DNA of 64,000 nt from Luteimonas vadosa (GCF_039543545.1 NZ_BAABJY010000002.1:992001-1056000), one strand, 5' to 3'. Shown: positions 16,203 to 24,722, counted from the stretch's first letter. Translations and numbers: made by a program. The notes: generated by a model not told the origin, from the letters alone.

Positions 16203-17303
16203 ATGATCTTCGAACACCTCGACACCTACGGCCACGAGCAGGTCGTGTTCTGCCACAACAAGGACGCAGGCCTGAAGGCGATCATCGCCATCCACAACAC
16301 GGTGCTCGGCCCGGCGCTGGGCGGCACCCGGATGTGGCCGTACAAGAGCGAGGAGGAAGCGTTGAACGACGTGCTGCGCCTCTCGCGCGGCATGACCTAC
16401 AAGAACGCCGTGGCCGGCCTGAACATCGGCGGCGGCAAGGCGGTGATCATCGGCGACCCGGCCACCGACAAGTCCGAGGCGCTGTTCCGTGCGTTCGGCC
16501 ACTTCGTCGAGTCGCTGGGCGGCCGCTACATCACCGCCGAGGACGTCGGCATCGACGTCAACGACATGGAATACGTCTACCGCGAGACCGAGTACGTCAC
16601 CGGCGTGCACCAGGTCCATGGCGGCTCGGGCGATCCCTCCCCGTTCACCGCGTACGGCACCTTGCAGGGCCTGATGGCGACGCTCAACCGCAAGTTCGGC
16701 GACGAGGAAGTCGGCAAGTATTCCTACGCCGTGCAGGGCCTGGGCCACGTGGGCATGGAGTTCGTCAAGCTGCTCAAGGAACGCGGCGCCAAGATCTTCG
16801 TCACCGACATCAACAAGTCGCTGGTCGACCGCGCAGTCAACGAATTCGGCGCCGAATCGGTGGGCCTGGAGGAGATCTACGACGTCGACTGCGACGTCTA
16901 CTCGCCCTGCGCCCTCGGCGGCACCGTCAACGAGAACACCCTGCCCCGGCTGAAGGCCAAGGTCATCTGCGGCGCGGCCAACAACCAGCTGGCCAACAAC
17001 GCGATCGGCGACGAGGTGGAGAAGCGCGGCATCCTCTACGCGCCCGACTACGCGGTCAACGCCGGCGGCGTGATGAACGTGTCGCTGGAGATCGACGGCT
17101 ACAACCGCGAGCGCGCGATGCGGATGATGCGGACGATCTACCACAATCTCGCGCGCATCTTCGAGATCGCCGAGCGCGACGGGATCCCGACCTACAAGGC
17201 TGCGGACCGGCTGGCCGAGGAGCGCATCGAGGCGATCGGCAAGCTCAAGCTGCCGCTGGGGCGGGCGGCGCCGCGGTTCCAGGGGCGGATTCGCGGGCAC
17301 TGA
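16203..17303 (+). CDS. Leucine (branched-chain amino acid) dehydrogenase
   Basis: A 366-residue NAD-dependent Glu/Leu/Phe/Val dehydrogenase. The catalytic region GMTYKNAVAGLNIGGGKAVI contains K67 and K79, matching the substrate-binding and catalytic Lys of Bacillus leucine dehydrogenase. The Rossmann motif is VQGLGHVGME, and GAANNQL follows. It deaminates leucine, valine and isoleucine to 2-oxo acids in the cytoplasm, the first step of the catabolic route whose later enzymes (LiuA-E) follow downstream. The ATG at 16203 has GGAG nearby and a family-typical N-terminus (MIFEHLDTYGHEQVVFCHN). A strong terminator follows at 17438-17470, so it is probably monocistronic. Confidence 0.95.
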   Translation: MIFEHLDTYGHEQVVFCHNKDAGLKAIIAIHNTVLGPALGGTRMWPYKSEEEALNDVLRLSRGMTYKNAVAGLNIGGGKAVIIGDPATDKSEALFRAFGHFVESLGGRYITAEDVGIDVNDMEYVYRETEYVTGVHQVHGGSGDPSPFTAYGTLQGLMATLNRKFGDEEVGKYSYAVQGLGHVGMEFVKLLKERGAKIFVTDINKSLVDRAVNEFGAESVGLEEIYDVDCDVYSPCALGGTVNENTLPRLKAKVICGAANNQLANNAIGDEVEKRGILYAPDYAVNAGGVMNVSLEIDGYNRERAMRMMRTIYHNLARIFEIAERDGIPTYKAADRLAEERIEAIGKLKLPLGRAAPRFQGRIRGH

Positions 17304-17390
17304 TCTAGGCTGCGCCTGGATCAACCCAAAGTTGGCTTCGCAAACTTTGGGCCCCGCTATCTACCTCCAAATCCCCGCCGCTGTCGCGGC

Positions 17391-17411
17391 GCCCCCTTTA
17401 CTAAAGGGGGC
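17391..17411. repeat. Perfect 21-base palindrome
   Basis: gcccccttta and taaagggggc flank a single C. With the Pro-Leu-poor, CCGCCGC-containing sequence just before it, it looks like a dispersed intergenic repeat; it may also help terminate transcription ahead of the main terminator. Confidence 0.6.
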
Positions 17412-17437
17412 TTGGCTCCGCCTAGCTTCGTCATGTG

Positions 17438-17470
17438 AAAACGCCCGGCCCGGCCGGGCGTTTTCTTTTT
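17438..17470 (+). terminator. Rho-independent terminator after leucine dehydrogenase
   Basis: aaaacgcccggcc pairs with ggccgggcgtttt (13 bp) and is followed by ttttcttttt. It is symmetrical enough to act in both directions. Confidence 0.85.
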
Positions 17471-17655
17471 GGGGGCGCGGCGCGCGCAGGCGCCGCCCCG
17501 CGCCATCCGCGTGTGACCGCGCCGCGGATCCGCACGCTTTCGCGGGGCGTCGCGACCGGGAACCGATCCTTGGACAGGCCGCTCCCCGGCGCGGGTAGCC
17601 GTGGGGCGCACCCTTGCCCGTGAGCTGTCAGCAGGGCCCAACCGGCCGGGCCGTC

Positions 17656-17661
17656 TACAAT
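17656..17661 (+). promoter_or_regulatory. Candidate liuA -10 box
   Basis: TACAAT about 60 bases before the liuA ATG and after the terminator; no clear -35. GAGG precedes the start codon. Confidence 0.35.
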
Positions 17662-17719
17662 CGGGCGATCAGACCTGCCGGCGCGGCCTGCGAGGTCGCC
17701 CCCACCTTCGAGGATTGCC

Positions 17720-18877
17720 ATGCAAGCGTTTTCCCTGGGCGAAGAGATCGATGCGCTGCGAGAGGCGGTGCGCCGCTTCGCCGAGTCCGAGATCGCGCCG
17801 CAGGCCGAGCAGATCGACCACGACAACGAGTTCCCGCAGGCGCTCTGGCCCAAGCTGGGCGAGATGGGCCTGCTGGGCATGACGGTGCCCGGCGAGTTCG
17901 GCGGCAGCGACATGGGCTACCTCGCGCACCTGGTGGCGATGGAGGAAATCTCCCGCGCCTCGGGCTCGGTCGGCCTGTCCTACGGCGCGCACTCGAACCT
18001 CTGCGTGTCCAACCTCTTCGCCAACGGCACCCAGGCGCAGCGCGAGAAGTACCTGCCGAAGCTGTGCACCGGCGAATGGAAGGGTGCGCTGGCGATGAGC
18101 GAACCGGGCGCCGGCTCGGACGTGGTTGGCTCGATGCAGTGTCGCGCCGTGAAGAAAGGCGACGCCTGGATCGCCAACGGCAACAAGATGTGGATCACCA
18201 ACGGCCCCGAGGCCGACGTGCTGATCGTCTACATGCGCACCGCCGGCAAGGACGCGGGCAGCAAGTCGATGACCGCGTTCCTGGTCGAGAAGGGCATGAA
18301 GGGCTACTCGACCGCGCAGAAGCTCGACAAGCTCGGCATGCGCGGCTCCAACACCTGCGAGCTGGTGTTCGAGGACTGCGAGATCCCGGACGAGAACGTG
18401 CTGGGCGAAGTCAACCGTGGCGTCAAGGTGCTGATGTCCGGTCTCAATACCGAGCGCCTGGTGCTCACCGGCGGGCCGCTCGGGCTGATGCAGGCGGCGA
18501 TGGACATCACCCTGCCCTACGTCCGCGAGCGCAAGCAGTTCGACCGCCCGATCGGCAGCTTCGGCATCATGCAGGCCAAGATGGCGGACATGTACACGGC
18601 GCTGCAGTCCTCCCGCGCCTTCGCCTACCAGGTGGCCCGCGACTACGACGCAGGGCGCCGGTCGCGGGTCGATGCCGCCAGCTGCCTGCTGCATGCCTCG
18701 GATGCCGCGGTGGAGGTCGCGCTGGAGGCGATCCAGTCCCTGGGCGGCAACGGCTACATCAACGAATACCCCACCGGCCGCATCCTGCGCGACGCCAAGC
18801 TCTACGCCATCGGCGCCGGCACCAACGAGATCCGGCGCATGCTGATCGGGCGCGAGCTGTTCGCCGACCGGGGCTGA
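17720..18877 (+). CDS. liuA: Isovaleryl-CoA dehydrogenase
   Basis: A 385-residue FAD acyl-CoA dehydrogenase. The catalytic base is E245 in LNTERLVLTGGPLGLM, the position specific to isovaleryl-CoA dehydrogenase (E254 in the human enzyme) rather than the C-terminal Glu of short- and medium-chain enzymes. SLGGNGYINEYPTGRILRDAK and AIGAGTNEIRRMLIGRELF are the C-terminal signatures. It oxidises isovaleryl-CoA to 3-methylcrotonyl-CoA, passing electrons to ETF. The product is the substrate of LiuB/LiuD, encoded 7 and 13 kb downstream on the same strand. GAGG precedes the ATG. Confidence 0.95.
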   Translation: MQAFSLGEEIDALREAVRRFAESEIAPQAEQIDHDNEFPQALWPKLGEMGLLGMTVPGEFGGSDMGYLAHLVAMEEISRASGSVGLSYGAHSNLCVSNLFANGTQAQREKYLPKLCTGEWKGALAMSEPGAGSDVVGSMQCRAVKKGDAWIANGNKMWITNGPEADVLIVYMRTAGKDAGSKSMTAFLVEKGMKGYSTAQKLDKLGMRGSNTCELVFEDCEIPDENVLGEVNRGVKVLMSGLNTERLVLTGGPLGLMQAAMDITLPYVRERKQFDRPIGSFGIMQAKMADMYTALQSSRAFAYQVARDYDAGRRSRVDAASCLLHASDAAVEVALEAIQSLGGNGYINEYPTGRILRDAKLYAIGAGTNEIRRMLIGRELFADRG

Positions 18878-18900
18878 GTTGCACGGCGGCACGCCTGGGC

Positions 18901-18912
18901 TACGCTCGTGCC
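18901..18912 (+). promoter_or_regulatory. -10 box placed for a leaderless start
   Basis: TACGCT at 18901-18906, six bases before ATG 18913, with no Shine-Dalgarno sequence. Confidence 0.35.
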
Positions 18913-19500
18913 ATGCCCGCCCCGGTTCCCATCGCAACGCGGCCGCTGGCCCGCACCGACTGGCCGGCCATCGAATCGCTGTTCGGCGACAACGGCGCCT
19001 GCGGCGGTTGCTGGTGCATGTGGTGGCGCGTGCCGATGGGCGGCAAGGCCTGGGAGGCCGCCAAGGGTGCGCCGAACAGGGCCGCGTTCCGCGCCCTGGT
19101 GGAATCCGGCCGGGCGTGCGGCGTGCTGGCCCATGCCGGGGGCGAACCCGTGGGCTGGTGTGCGCTGGGACCGCGCGCGGATTTCCCCCGCATCGCGCGC
19201 AGCAAGGCCCTCGCGCGCGACTGGGGTCCGGACACCTGGTCCTTGAACTGCTTCTATGTCCCCGCGCGGTGGCGCGGACGGGGCGTGGCCGGCGCGCTGG
19301 TGAGGGCCGCGATCGACCTCGCCCGCGCGCGCGGCGCCCGCGAACTCGAAGCCTATCCGCAGGCCGTCGCCCCCGGTGCGCGGCAAGCCGGCGCCTTCGT
19401 CTGGACGGGCGTGCCGGCCCTGTTCGATGGCCACGGATTCGAGCCGGTGCACGCCCCGGAACGGGGGCGTTGCCTGTACGTCCTTCGATTGGACCGCTGA
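18913..19500 (+). CDS. GNAT family N-acetyltransferase
   Basis: A 195-residue acyltransferase. The N-terminal part contains the Cys/Trp-rich segment NGACGGCWCMWWR seen in one GNAT subgroup. The acetyl-CoA loop is RWRGRGVAGALVRAAIDLAR (Q/RxxGxG/A type), preceded by the beta-4 strand LNCFYVPA. The C-terminus (FDGHGFEPV) is the usual beta-6/7 segment. The substrate is unknown. A long in-frame ORF extends upstream through liuA, but codon character and the -10 box at 18901 favour ATG 18913. It follows liuA by 35 bases and has its own likely promoter. Confidence 0.85.
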   Translation: MPAPVPIATRPLARTDWPAIESLFGDNGACGGCWCMWWRVPMGGKAWEAAKGAPNRAAFRALVESGRACGVLAHAGGEPVGWCALGPRADFPRIARSKALARDWGPDTWSLNCFYVPARWRGRGVAGALVRAAIDLARARGARELEAYPQAVAPGARQAGAFVWTGVPALFDGHGFEPVHAPERGRCLYVLRLDR

Positions 19501-19545
19501 GGCCGACGGCGTCGGCGCCGCCCCGGTGGCAGGCGTTTGAATGGC

Positions 19546-20262
19546 CTACCGCGCCGTGGCCGCCCCGCCGATCCGGACCGTGGCGGCGGGCACCCCGTAC
19601 TTGCGGTCCAGCCAGTAGCCGGCCGCAATGGCGGCCGCGACCGGCAGCATCCAGGCCAGCAGCTGCGGCGGCTTCATGCCGAAGGGCGCGAGCAGGCGGC
19701 CGAGGCCGATGCTGAAGAACGCGATGTGCGTGGCGACGCCGTTGGCCAGCATCGCCGAGTAGTGTTCGCGCAGCCACCACCGGGCACCGCCACGCAACCG
19801 CTGTTCCGAGTGCGCCCGGGACGTCGCCAGCATCTGCACGCCGGCCACCACGCCGATCCAGCAGAACGTCGCCAGCAACAGGGAGCCCAAGGCCACGCCG
19901 AACGCGAAGGTGGCCAGGCCGCTGCCGATCGAGAGCCAGGCCAGTGACGCGTAAATCCGGCCGAAGTAGGCCTTGGCGTCGCGCTTGTCGCGGATCGCCC
20001 GCCACGCCGTCCAGCAGGCGGTCGCCGTGATCACGCACAGGTAACCCAGGAACACCGCCGCGCCGGTGCGGCCGTGGAGGAAGAAGTAGGCGGTCATGGT
20101 GGCAGCGCTGCAGAGCACGCCCAGCATCGCCACCAGGTAGACCTTGCCCGCGCCGCGATGGAGGCGCCCGCCCTTGCGGCTCAGGCCCGCCAGCCAAAAG
20201 GTGATCAGCGCGACGACGCCGGCCGCGACGTGGCAGGTGACCAGCAGGCGATAGGCATCCAT
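19546..20262 (-). CDS. Polytopic membrane protein, DUF2306-like
   Basis: A 238-residue protein with about seven hydrophobic segments. The pattern LLVTCHVAAGVVALITFWLA, then RKGGRLHRGAGKVYLVAML, then MTAYFFLHGR resembles DUF2306-type inner-membrane proteins, where paired His residues in the first and second helices may bind haem. That is an inference. The function is unknown. ATG 20262 follows GGAG by a good distance, and the first helix begins immediately. It lies between two plus-strand genes and shares its upstream region with the sensor kinase, from which it is divergently transcribed. Confidence 0.75.
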   Translation of the reverse strand: MDAYRLLVTCHVAAGVVALITFWLAGLSRKGGRLHRGAGKVYLVAMLGVLCSAATMTAYFFLHGRTGAAVFLGYLCVITATACWTAWRAIRDKRDAKAYFGRIYASLAWLSIGSGLATFAFGVALGSLLLATFCWIGVVAGVQMLATSRAHSEQRLRGGARWWLREHYSAMLANGVATHIAFFSIGLGRLLAPFGMKPPQLLAWMLPVAAAIAAGYWLDRKYGVPAATVRIGGAATAR

Positions 20263-20394
20263 GGCAAGGCTCCGGACGGCAGGACTCCAGTCTGTCGACC
20301 GGCGCCGGCACCGGCAGGTGTCGACCGTCATCGAACAGCGGTAACGAAAGTCACCAATCGACTCGGGCGCGGCCGGGCCGCGCGGACCGCGACC

Positions 20395-20406
20395 TATACT
20401 CGGCCG
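20395..20406 (+). promoter_or_regulatory. -10 box placed for a leaderless start
   Basis: TATACT at 20395-20400, six bases before ATG 20407; no Shine-Dalgarno sequence. This is the best -10 match among the leaderless-type starts in this window. Confidence 0.45.
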
Positions 20407-21573
20407 ATGAACCGCACCCAGGCCCCGATGCCAGGCCCTGCCCACTGGGACGCGGGCCCGTTCTCGCCGCTGAGCTGGGCCGCCTACATCACCTGGCTGG
20501 CGGTCGTCCTGCAGGTGGTGGCGTGGGAGCGGCTGCCGGGCGGCGTGGTGAGCGAGTGGGCGGGGCTGGCGTGCCTGCTGCTCTTCCTCGCGGCCTTCGT
20601 CGGCCGCAGCGTGGTCGATCGCAACGCCGAGGACTGCCATCCCTGGTCGGGTCCGATGGTGCTGCTGCAGGCGGCCTTCGCGCTGGCGGCGAGCTGGTTG
20701 CTCGGCAGCGCGACCGTCGCCGTCCTCGTGGTCATCGTCGCGGCGCAACTCATCGGCATCTACCCGCTGCGCATCGCGCTGGCCTGGCTCGTCGCGATCA
20801 ACGTCCTGCTGGCCGTGGCCTGGCTGCAGTTCATCGAATGGCCGCGCATGCTGCTGGTCCTCGTGCCGATGCTGGGCTTCCAGGCCTTCGCCGGGCTGAC
20901 GTCGTACTACGCCACGAGTTCGGAGATCGCGCGGCAGGAGCTCGCGCGCGCCAATGCGCAGCTGCTCGCCACGCGCGAACTCCTGGACCAGAGCGCCCGA
21001 AGCGAGGAACGCCTCCGGCTTTCCCGGGAACTGCACGACGTCGCCGGCCACAAGCTGACGGCGCTCAAGCTCAACCTGGCGCGGCTGGCGCGCGACCCCG
21101 GGGTCGGCGCGCGCGAGGAAATCGAGATCGCGACGACGCTGGCGCACGAACTGCTGGACGACATCCGCGCGGTGGTCGGCGAACTGCGCAAGCACGACGG
21201 CATCGACCTCCGGGATTCGCTGCAGGCGCTGGTGCGGCAGATTCCCGACGACCGGATCACCCTCGCCTTCGACGACGACCTCCGGGTGGGCAGCGTGCAG
21301 TCGGCCGAGACCCTGCTGCGCTGCGCCCAGGAAGCGATCACCAATGCCCTGCGGCACGGACGCGCGCGCCACGTGGAGGTCGCCTGCACCCAGGACGCGG
21401 GCCATGTCACCCTGACCATCGACGACGACGGCGCGGTGCAACCGGCGATCAGCTTCGGCCATGGCCTCAACGGCATGCGCGAGCGCGTCGAGGCGCTCGA
21501 CGGCCGGCTTGCCGTCACCCCGCGCGCGGGCCGTGGGGTGCGGGTCGTCGCCAGCCTGCCCGCGGGCGCCTGA
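20407..21573 (+). CDS. NarL-family sensor histidine kinase
   Basis: A 388-residue membrane kinase. About five transmembrane segments occupy residues 22-170, followed by a coiled linker (ARQELARANAQLLATRELLDQ). HisKA_3 dimerisation has phospho-acceptor H210 in SRELHDVAGHKL. The HATPase domain has CAQEAITNALRHG (N box) and GHGLNGMRERVEALDG (G box). The arrangement resembles DesK-like kinases that sense the membrane state. The partner regulator starts 3 bases after the stop. The signal is unknown; there is no periplasmic domain, suggesting intramembrane sensing. Confidence 0.88.
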   Translation: MNRTQAPMPGPAHWDAGPFSPLSWAAYITWLAVVLQVVAWERLPGGVVSEWAGLACLLLFLAAFVGRSVVDRNAEDCHPWSGPMVLLQAAFALAASWLLGSATVAVLVVIVAAQLIGIYPLRIALAWLVAINVLLAVAWLQFIEWPRMLLVLVPMLGFQAFAGLTSYYATSSEIARQELARANAQLLATRELLDQSARSEERLRLSRELHDVAGHKLTALKLNLARLARDPGVGAREEIEIATTLAHELLDDIRAVVGELRKHDGIDLRDSLQALVRQIPDDRITLAFDDDLRVGSVQSAETLLRCAQEAITNALRHGRARHVEVACTQDAGHVTLTIDDDGAVQPAISFGHGLNGMRERVEALDGRLAVTPRAGRGVRVVASLPAGA

Positions 21574-21576
21574 GCC

Positions 21577-22221
21577 TTGGCGATCCGCATCGCGCTCGTC
21601 GACGACCAGGCCCTCGTGCTCAAGGGGCTGTCGGCCCTGCTCGCCGACCAGCCCGGCATCGAGATCGCCTACGAAACCACCGATGCCGCCCAGCTGCTCG
21701 ACGCCTTGGCGACGCACCCGGTCGACGTCATCGTGAGCGACATCCGGATGCCGGGGGTCGACGGCATCGAGCTGGTCGACCGCCTGCGCGACCGGGGCGA
21801 CGCGACCCCGGTGATCCTGCTCACGACCTTTGCCGAGGACGAAATGCTGCCCCGGGCCGTCAGCGCGGGGGCGCAGGGATTCCTGCTCAAGGACGCGTCG
21901 CCGGAAGACCTGTGCGAAGCGATCAGTCGCGTCGGGCAAGGCCACACCCTGCTCCAGCCCGTCAGCCTGGGTTCGGTGCGGGCCCGGTGGCGGCCGCAGG
22001 CCGCCCCGGAAAGCGACCGCGGTCCCGGCGTCCAGCTCACCGAACGCGAGCGCAGCCTGCTGCGCCTGGTCGCCGGCGGGTATTCCAACAAGGAGATCGG
22101 GCGCACCCTCCACTTGTCGGAGGGCACGGTGAAGAACTACATGTCCGAGATCCTCTCCAAGCTCGACTGCCGGGACCGGACCCACGCGGTGCTCACCGCG
22201 ATCACCCGCAGGCTGATCTGA
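21577..22221 (+). CDS. NarL/FixJ-type response regulator
   Basis: A 214-residue two-domain regulator. The receiver has phospho-acceptor D55 (VIVSDIRMPG), acidic D9-D10 and K105 (FLLKDA). The C-terminal LuxR-type helix-turn-helix (about 150-214) reads LTERERSLLRLVAGGYSNKE...LHLSEGTVKNYMSEILSK. It is phosphorylated by the kinase encoded immediately upstream (3-base gap, one operon). The start is TTG at 21577, the only one giving the standard receiver N-terminus (AIRIALVDDQ). Targets are unknown; the neighbouring membrane protein at 19546-20262 is a candidate. Confidence 0.9.
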   Translation: MAIRIALVDDQALVLKGLSALLADQPGIEIAYETTDAAQLLDALATHPVDVIVSDIRMPGVDGIELVDRLRDRGDATPVILLTTFAEDEMLPRAVSAGAQGFLLKDASPEDLCEAISRVGQGHTLLQPVSLGSVRARWRPQAAPESDRGPGVQLTERERSLLRLVAGGYSNKEIGRTLHLSEGTVKNYMSEILSKLDCRDRTHAVLTAITRRLI

Positions 22222-22314
22222 CCGGCCACCGGCGGCCTGGGGGCGCCGCCCAGGGCCTTGTCTCCCGGCGGCCCACCCCGTTTGCCGCAGCGCAGCATGA
22301 GCGCGATAATCGGG

Positions 22315-22320
22315 GCCTGC
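22315..22320 (+). promoter_or_regulatory. Candidate thiolase -10 box
   Basis: GATAAT about 40 bases before the thiolase ATG. GGAG at about 22350 serves as ribosome-binding site. Confidence 0.35.
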
Positions 22321-22360
22321 CGGATGTTCGTCCGGCCCTCCCCACCCCCGGAGCAAGTCC

Positions 22361-23536
22361 ATGAGCGATATCGTCATCGTCGGTGCCAAGCGCACCGCGA
22401 TCGGTTCCTTCCTCGGTCAGTTCACCGGCGTCCCGACGCCGACCCTGGGCGCGGCCGCGATCACCGGCGCGCTGGAACACGCCGGCGTGGCGCCGGACCA
22501 GGTCGACGAGGTCATCGTCGGCTGCGTCCTTCCCGCCGGCCTCGGCCAGGCACCCGCGCGCCAGGCCTCCCGCGCCGCCGGCATCCCCGACGCCACCGGT
22601 TGCACGACCATCAACAAGGTCTGCGGATCCGGCATGAAGGCGATCATGCTCGGGCACGACCTGATCCGCGCCGGGTCCGCCACCGTCGTCGTCGCCGGCG
22701 GCATGGAGTCGATGACCAACGCCCCGCACCTGCTCAACGGCTCGCGCACCGGGCAACGCTTCGGGTCGGCAGAAATGCTCGACCACATGGCGTGGGACGG
22801 CCTGGTCAACCCGTACGACGGCAAGGCGATGGGCGTGTTCGGCGATGCCACCTGCGCCAAGTATTCCTTCAGCCGCGAGGAGGTCGATGCCTACTCGGCC
22901 GAAAGCGCGCGCCGCGCGCAGCAGGCGCAGGCCGATGGCGGGTTCTCCGACGAGATCGTCCCGGTGACGGTCAAGACCCGCAAGGGCGAGGTCGTGGTCG
23001 ACAGCGACGAGGAACCCGGCAAGATCGACGCCAGCAAGATCCCCGGGCTGCGCCCGGCGTTCGGCAAGGATGGCGTGCTTACGGCGGCGTCGTCCTCGAA
23101 GATCTCCGACGGCGCCGCCGCCACGGTGCTGATGTCCGCCGATGAGGCCGCCAAGCGTGGCCTGCAACCCCTCGCGCGCATCGTCGCCCACGCCACCCAC
23201 GCGCAAGCCCCGGAGTGGTTCACGACCGCCCCGATCAAGGCGATCGCCAGCGTGCTCGACAAGGCCGGCTGGGAGGTCGGGGAGGTCGACCTGTTCGAGG
23301 TCAACGAAGCCTTTGCCCCGGTCGCCATGGCCCCGATGCGGGAGCTCGGCATCCCCCACGAAAAGCTCAATGTCCGCGGCGGCGCCTGCGCGCTGGGGCA
23401 CCCGATCGGCGCTAGCGGTGCGCGGCTCGTGGTGACCTTGCTGCATGCCCTCGAGGCAACGGGCGGCAAGCGCGGGATCGCATCGCTATGCATCGGCGGC
23501 GGGGAGGCGACCGCGATCGCCATCGAACGGCCCTGA
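22361..23536 (+). CDS. Acetyl-CoA C-acetyltransferase (thiolase)
   Basis: A 391-residue type II thiolase. The nucleophile is C88 in NKVCGSGMKA, H347 lies in GGACALGHPIGASG and C377 in ASLCIGGGEA. The biosynthetic-type substrate loop and the NEAFAPV motif are intact. It interconverts two acetyl-CoA and acetoacetyl-CoA, and can also cleave the 2-methylacetoacetyl-CoA of isoleucine breakdown. Placement among leucine and isoleucine catabolic genes, with an HSD10-like dehydrogenase at 37148, favours a degradative role; polyhydroxybutyrate synthesis is the alternative, but no pha gene is nearby. Confidence 0.93.
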   Translation: MSDIVIVGAKRTAIGSFLGQFTGVPTPTLGAAAITGALEHAGVAPDQVDEVIVGCVLPAGLGQAPARQASRAAGIPDATGCTTINKVCGSGMKAIMLGHDLIRAGSATVVVAGGMESMTNAPHLLNGSRTGQRFGSAEMLDHMAWDGLVNPYDGKAMGVFGDATCAKYSFSREEVDAYSAESARRAQQAQADGGFSDEIVPVTVKTRKGEVVVDSDEEPGKIDASKIPGLRPAFGKDGVLTAASSSKISDGAAATVLMSADEAAKRGLQPLARIVAHATHAQAPEWFTTAPIKAIASVLDKAGWEVGEVDLFEVNEAFAPVAMAPMRELGIPHEKLNVRGGACALGHPIGASGARLVVTLLHALEATGGKRGIASLCIGGGEATAIAIERP

Positions 23537-23621
23537 CCCGACGGGACCGGTCCGGACCTCACGCCACCTGCACCGCGGTGAATGGTTAACGCCGTCTTTA
23601 CAAAATAGTTGAAGTCAACGC

Positions 23622-23649
23622 TTGACACCCGACGAGGGCTTGTCATCAT
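23622..23649 (+). promoter_or_regulatory. Candidate sigma-70 promoter of the first Ala-rich lipoprotein
   Basis: TTGACA at 23622-23627, a 16-base spacer and CATCAT at 23644-23649. GAGGA lies before ATG 23703, giving a leader of about 45 bases. Confidence 0.4.
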
Positions 23650-23702
23650 GTTATCGGCGCGCACTAGCGCGTTGCCTAATCACAAGACGAGGAAATTGAA
23701 TC

Positions 23703-24047
23703 ATGTCCATCAACAAGGCTCTGCTCGCTGCCGCCATGGGCTTCGCCCTGGTCGCGTGCTCGAACCAGGATCGCGCCGCTGAATCCGCCGCTGACGCCCA
23801 GGATTCCGCCATGGAAGCCCAGGATGACGCGAACGCCGCCGGTACCGATACCGCCCAGGCTGCTGCCGATGCCGCCGCTGCTGCCGCCGACGCTGCCGCC
23901 ATGGCCGCTGGCGACGCCGCCACCGGCGACATGGAGAACAACGCCGACGCCGCCGACGCTGCCGCCGACCTGGAAGACGCCGCCGACCAGGCTGCCCAGG
24001 CCGCCGAGAACGCTGCCGACGCGCAAGGCGTGAACGACGGTACCTGA
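23703..24047 (+). CDS. Small acidic Ala-rich lipoprotein
   Basis: A 114-residue protein with a lipoprotein signal: hydrophobic segment and lipobox ending in C19 (FALVACSN). The mature part is almost all Ala, Asp, Glu, Gln and Asn in heptad-like runs (AADAQDSAMEAQDDANAAG, AADAAAAAADAAAMAAGDAA), suggesting a long helix or coiled coil in the periplasm, perhaps analogous to small cell-wall-spacing lipoproteins such as Lpp or OprI. That analogy is an inference; I do not recognise a named family. It is followed by a strong terminator and a paralogue (24291-24668) with the lipid Cys at the same position. Its own promoter and GAGGA site suggest high expression. Confidence 0.7.
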   Translation: MSINKALLAAAMGFALVACSNQDRAAESAADAQDSAMEAQDDANAAGTDTAQAAADAAAAAADAAAMAAGDAATGDMENNADAADAAADLEDAADQAAQAAENAADAQGVNDGT

Positions 24048-24099
24048 TCGCGACCGGAACCTTCCGGGTTCCGACTGATCAACGTTCACCGCAACACGG

Positions 24100-24131
24100 A
24101 AAACCGCCGGCTTGCCGGCGGTTTTCTTTTT
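24100..24131 (+). terminator. Rho-independent terminator after the first lipoprotein
   Basis: aaaaccgccggc pairs with gccggcggtttt around a TT loop, then tttttttg-like sequence to 24131. Confidence 0.88.
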
Positions 24132-24290
24132 GATTCGGGGCAAGCCATGGTGCAAGCCGTTTCTGCTGCAGTCCGTTCCTGCTGCAATTGGAAGCGAGCG
24201 CGATGCGCGCCCTTTCACCGCACCACCACGCGCCCGTACGGTTAAATGACACGGGTTCGCCAATGGACCCACTCCCAAGAGGCTCGACCC

Positions 24291-24668
24291 ATGAATAACA
24301 AACTTTCCCTCCTGCTGGCCGCCAGCGCGTTCGCACTGGCCGCCTGCAATTCCCCGACCGTCGACCAGAAGCAGGCCGAGGCCGCAGCCGCCGCGGATGC
24401 CGCGGGCGAGCAGGCCGCGATGGCCGCCGATTCGGCAGGCCAGGCCGCCGTGGCCGGGACCGAAGCCGCTGCCGCCGGCACCGCGGTTGCCGCCGCGAAC
24501 GCCGCCGTCGCCGTTGACGCAGCCGCAGACCCCGTGCAGCGGGCGTACGAAGAAGGCAAGGCCAATGCAGCGGGCAACATCGCCGCGGGTGCCGAAGCCG
24601 TCGCCAACGAAATGAAGCAAGAGTCGGCCGAGGCCAAAGCCACTGCCGACGCAGAGGTCAAGGACTGA
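24291..24668 (+). CDS. Small Ala-rich lipoprotein, paralogue of the preceding gene
   Basis: A 125-residue protein starting MNNKLSLLLAASAF, with lipobox ALAAC and lipid Cys at residue 19. The mature chain is Ala/Glu/Asp/Gln-rich and helical (QKQAEAAAAADAAGEQAAM), with a more charged C-terminus (PVQRAYEEGKANAAGN, EVANEMKQESAEAKATADAE). ATG 24291 is preferred over the upstream 24246 because AGAGG precedes it and the signal peptide begins there. It is probably a periplasm-facing helical lipoprotein like its neighbour; the function is not known. Confidence 0.72.
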   Translation: MNNKLSLLLAASAFALAACNSPTVDQKQAEAAAAADAAGEQAAMAADSAGQAAVAGTEAAAAGTAVAAANAAVAVDAAADPVQRAYEEGKANAAGNIAAGAEAVANEMKQESAEAKATADAEVKD

Positions 24669-24698
24669 CCAAAGCCGCAAGGCCTGGTTCGATACCCT

Positions 24699-24722
24699 CG
24701 AGGCCCGCGCAAGCGGGCCTCG
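24699..24722 (+). terminator. Stem-loop after the second lipoprotein
   Basis: cgaggcccgc-gcaa-gcgggcctcg, a 10-bp stem with a GCAA tetraloop. The T-tract is poor (ttcc), so termination may be partial. Confidence 0.65.

Larger units (their letters stand above)
17304..17719. other. Structured intergenic region between leucine dehydrogenase and liuA
   Basis: This region has no gene. In order it holds a 9-bp stem (cccaaagtt...aactttggg, about 17325-17350), a perfect 21-base palindrome gcccccttta-c-taaagggggc (17391-17411), the terminator at 17438-17470, and the liuA promoter near 17656. Confidence 0.6.

Noticed and set aside
17614..19500. A 628-residue frame fusing the liuA region to the GNAT gene
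   Set aside because: The first two-thirds is out of frame with LiuA and lacks domains; only the end, from 18913, is a GNAT protein.
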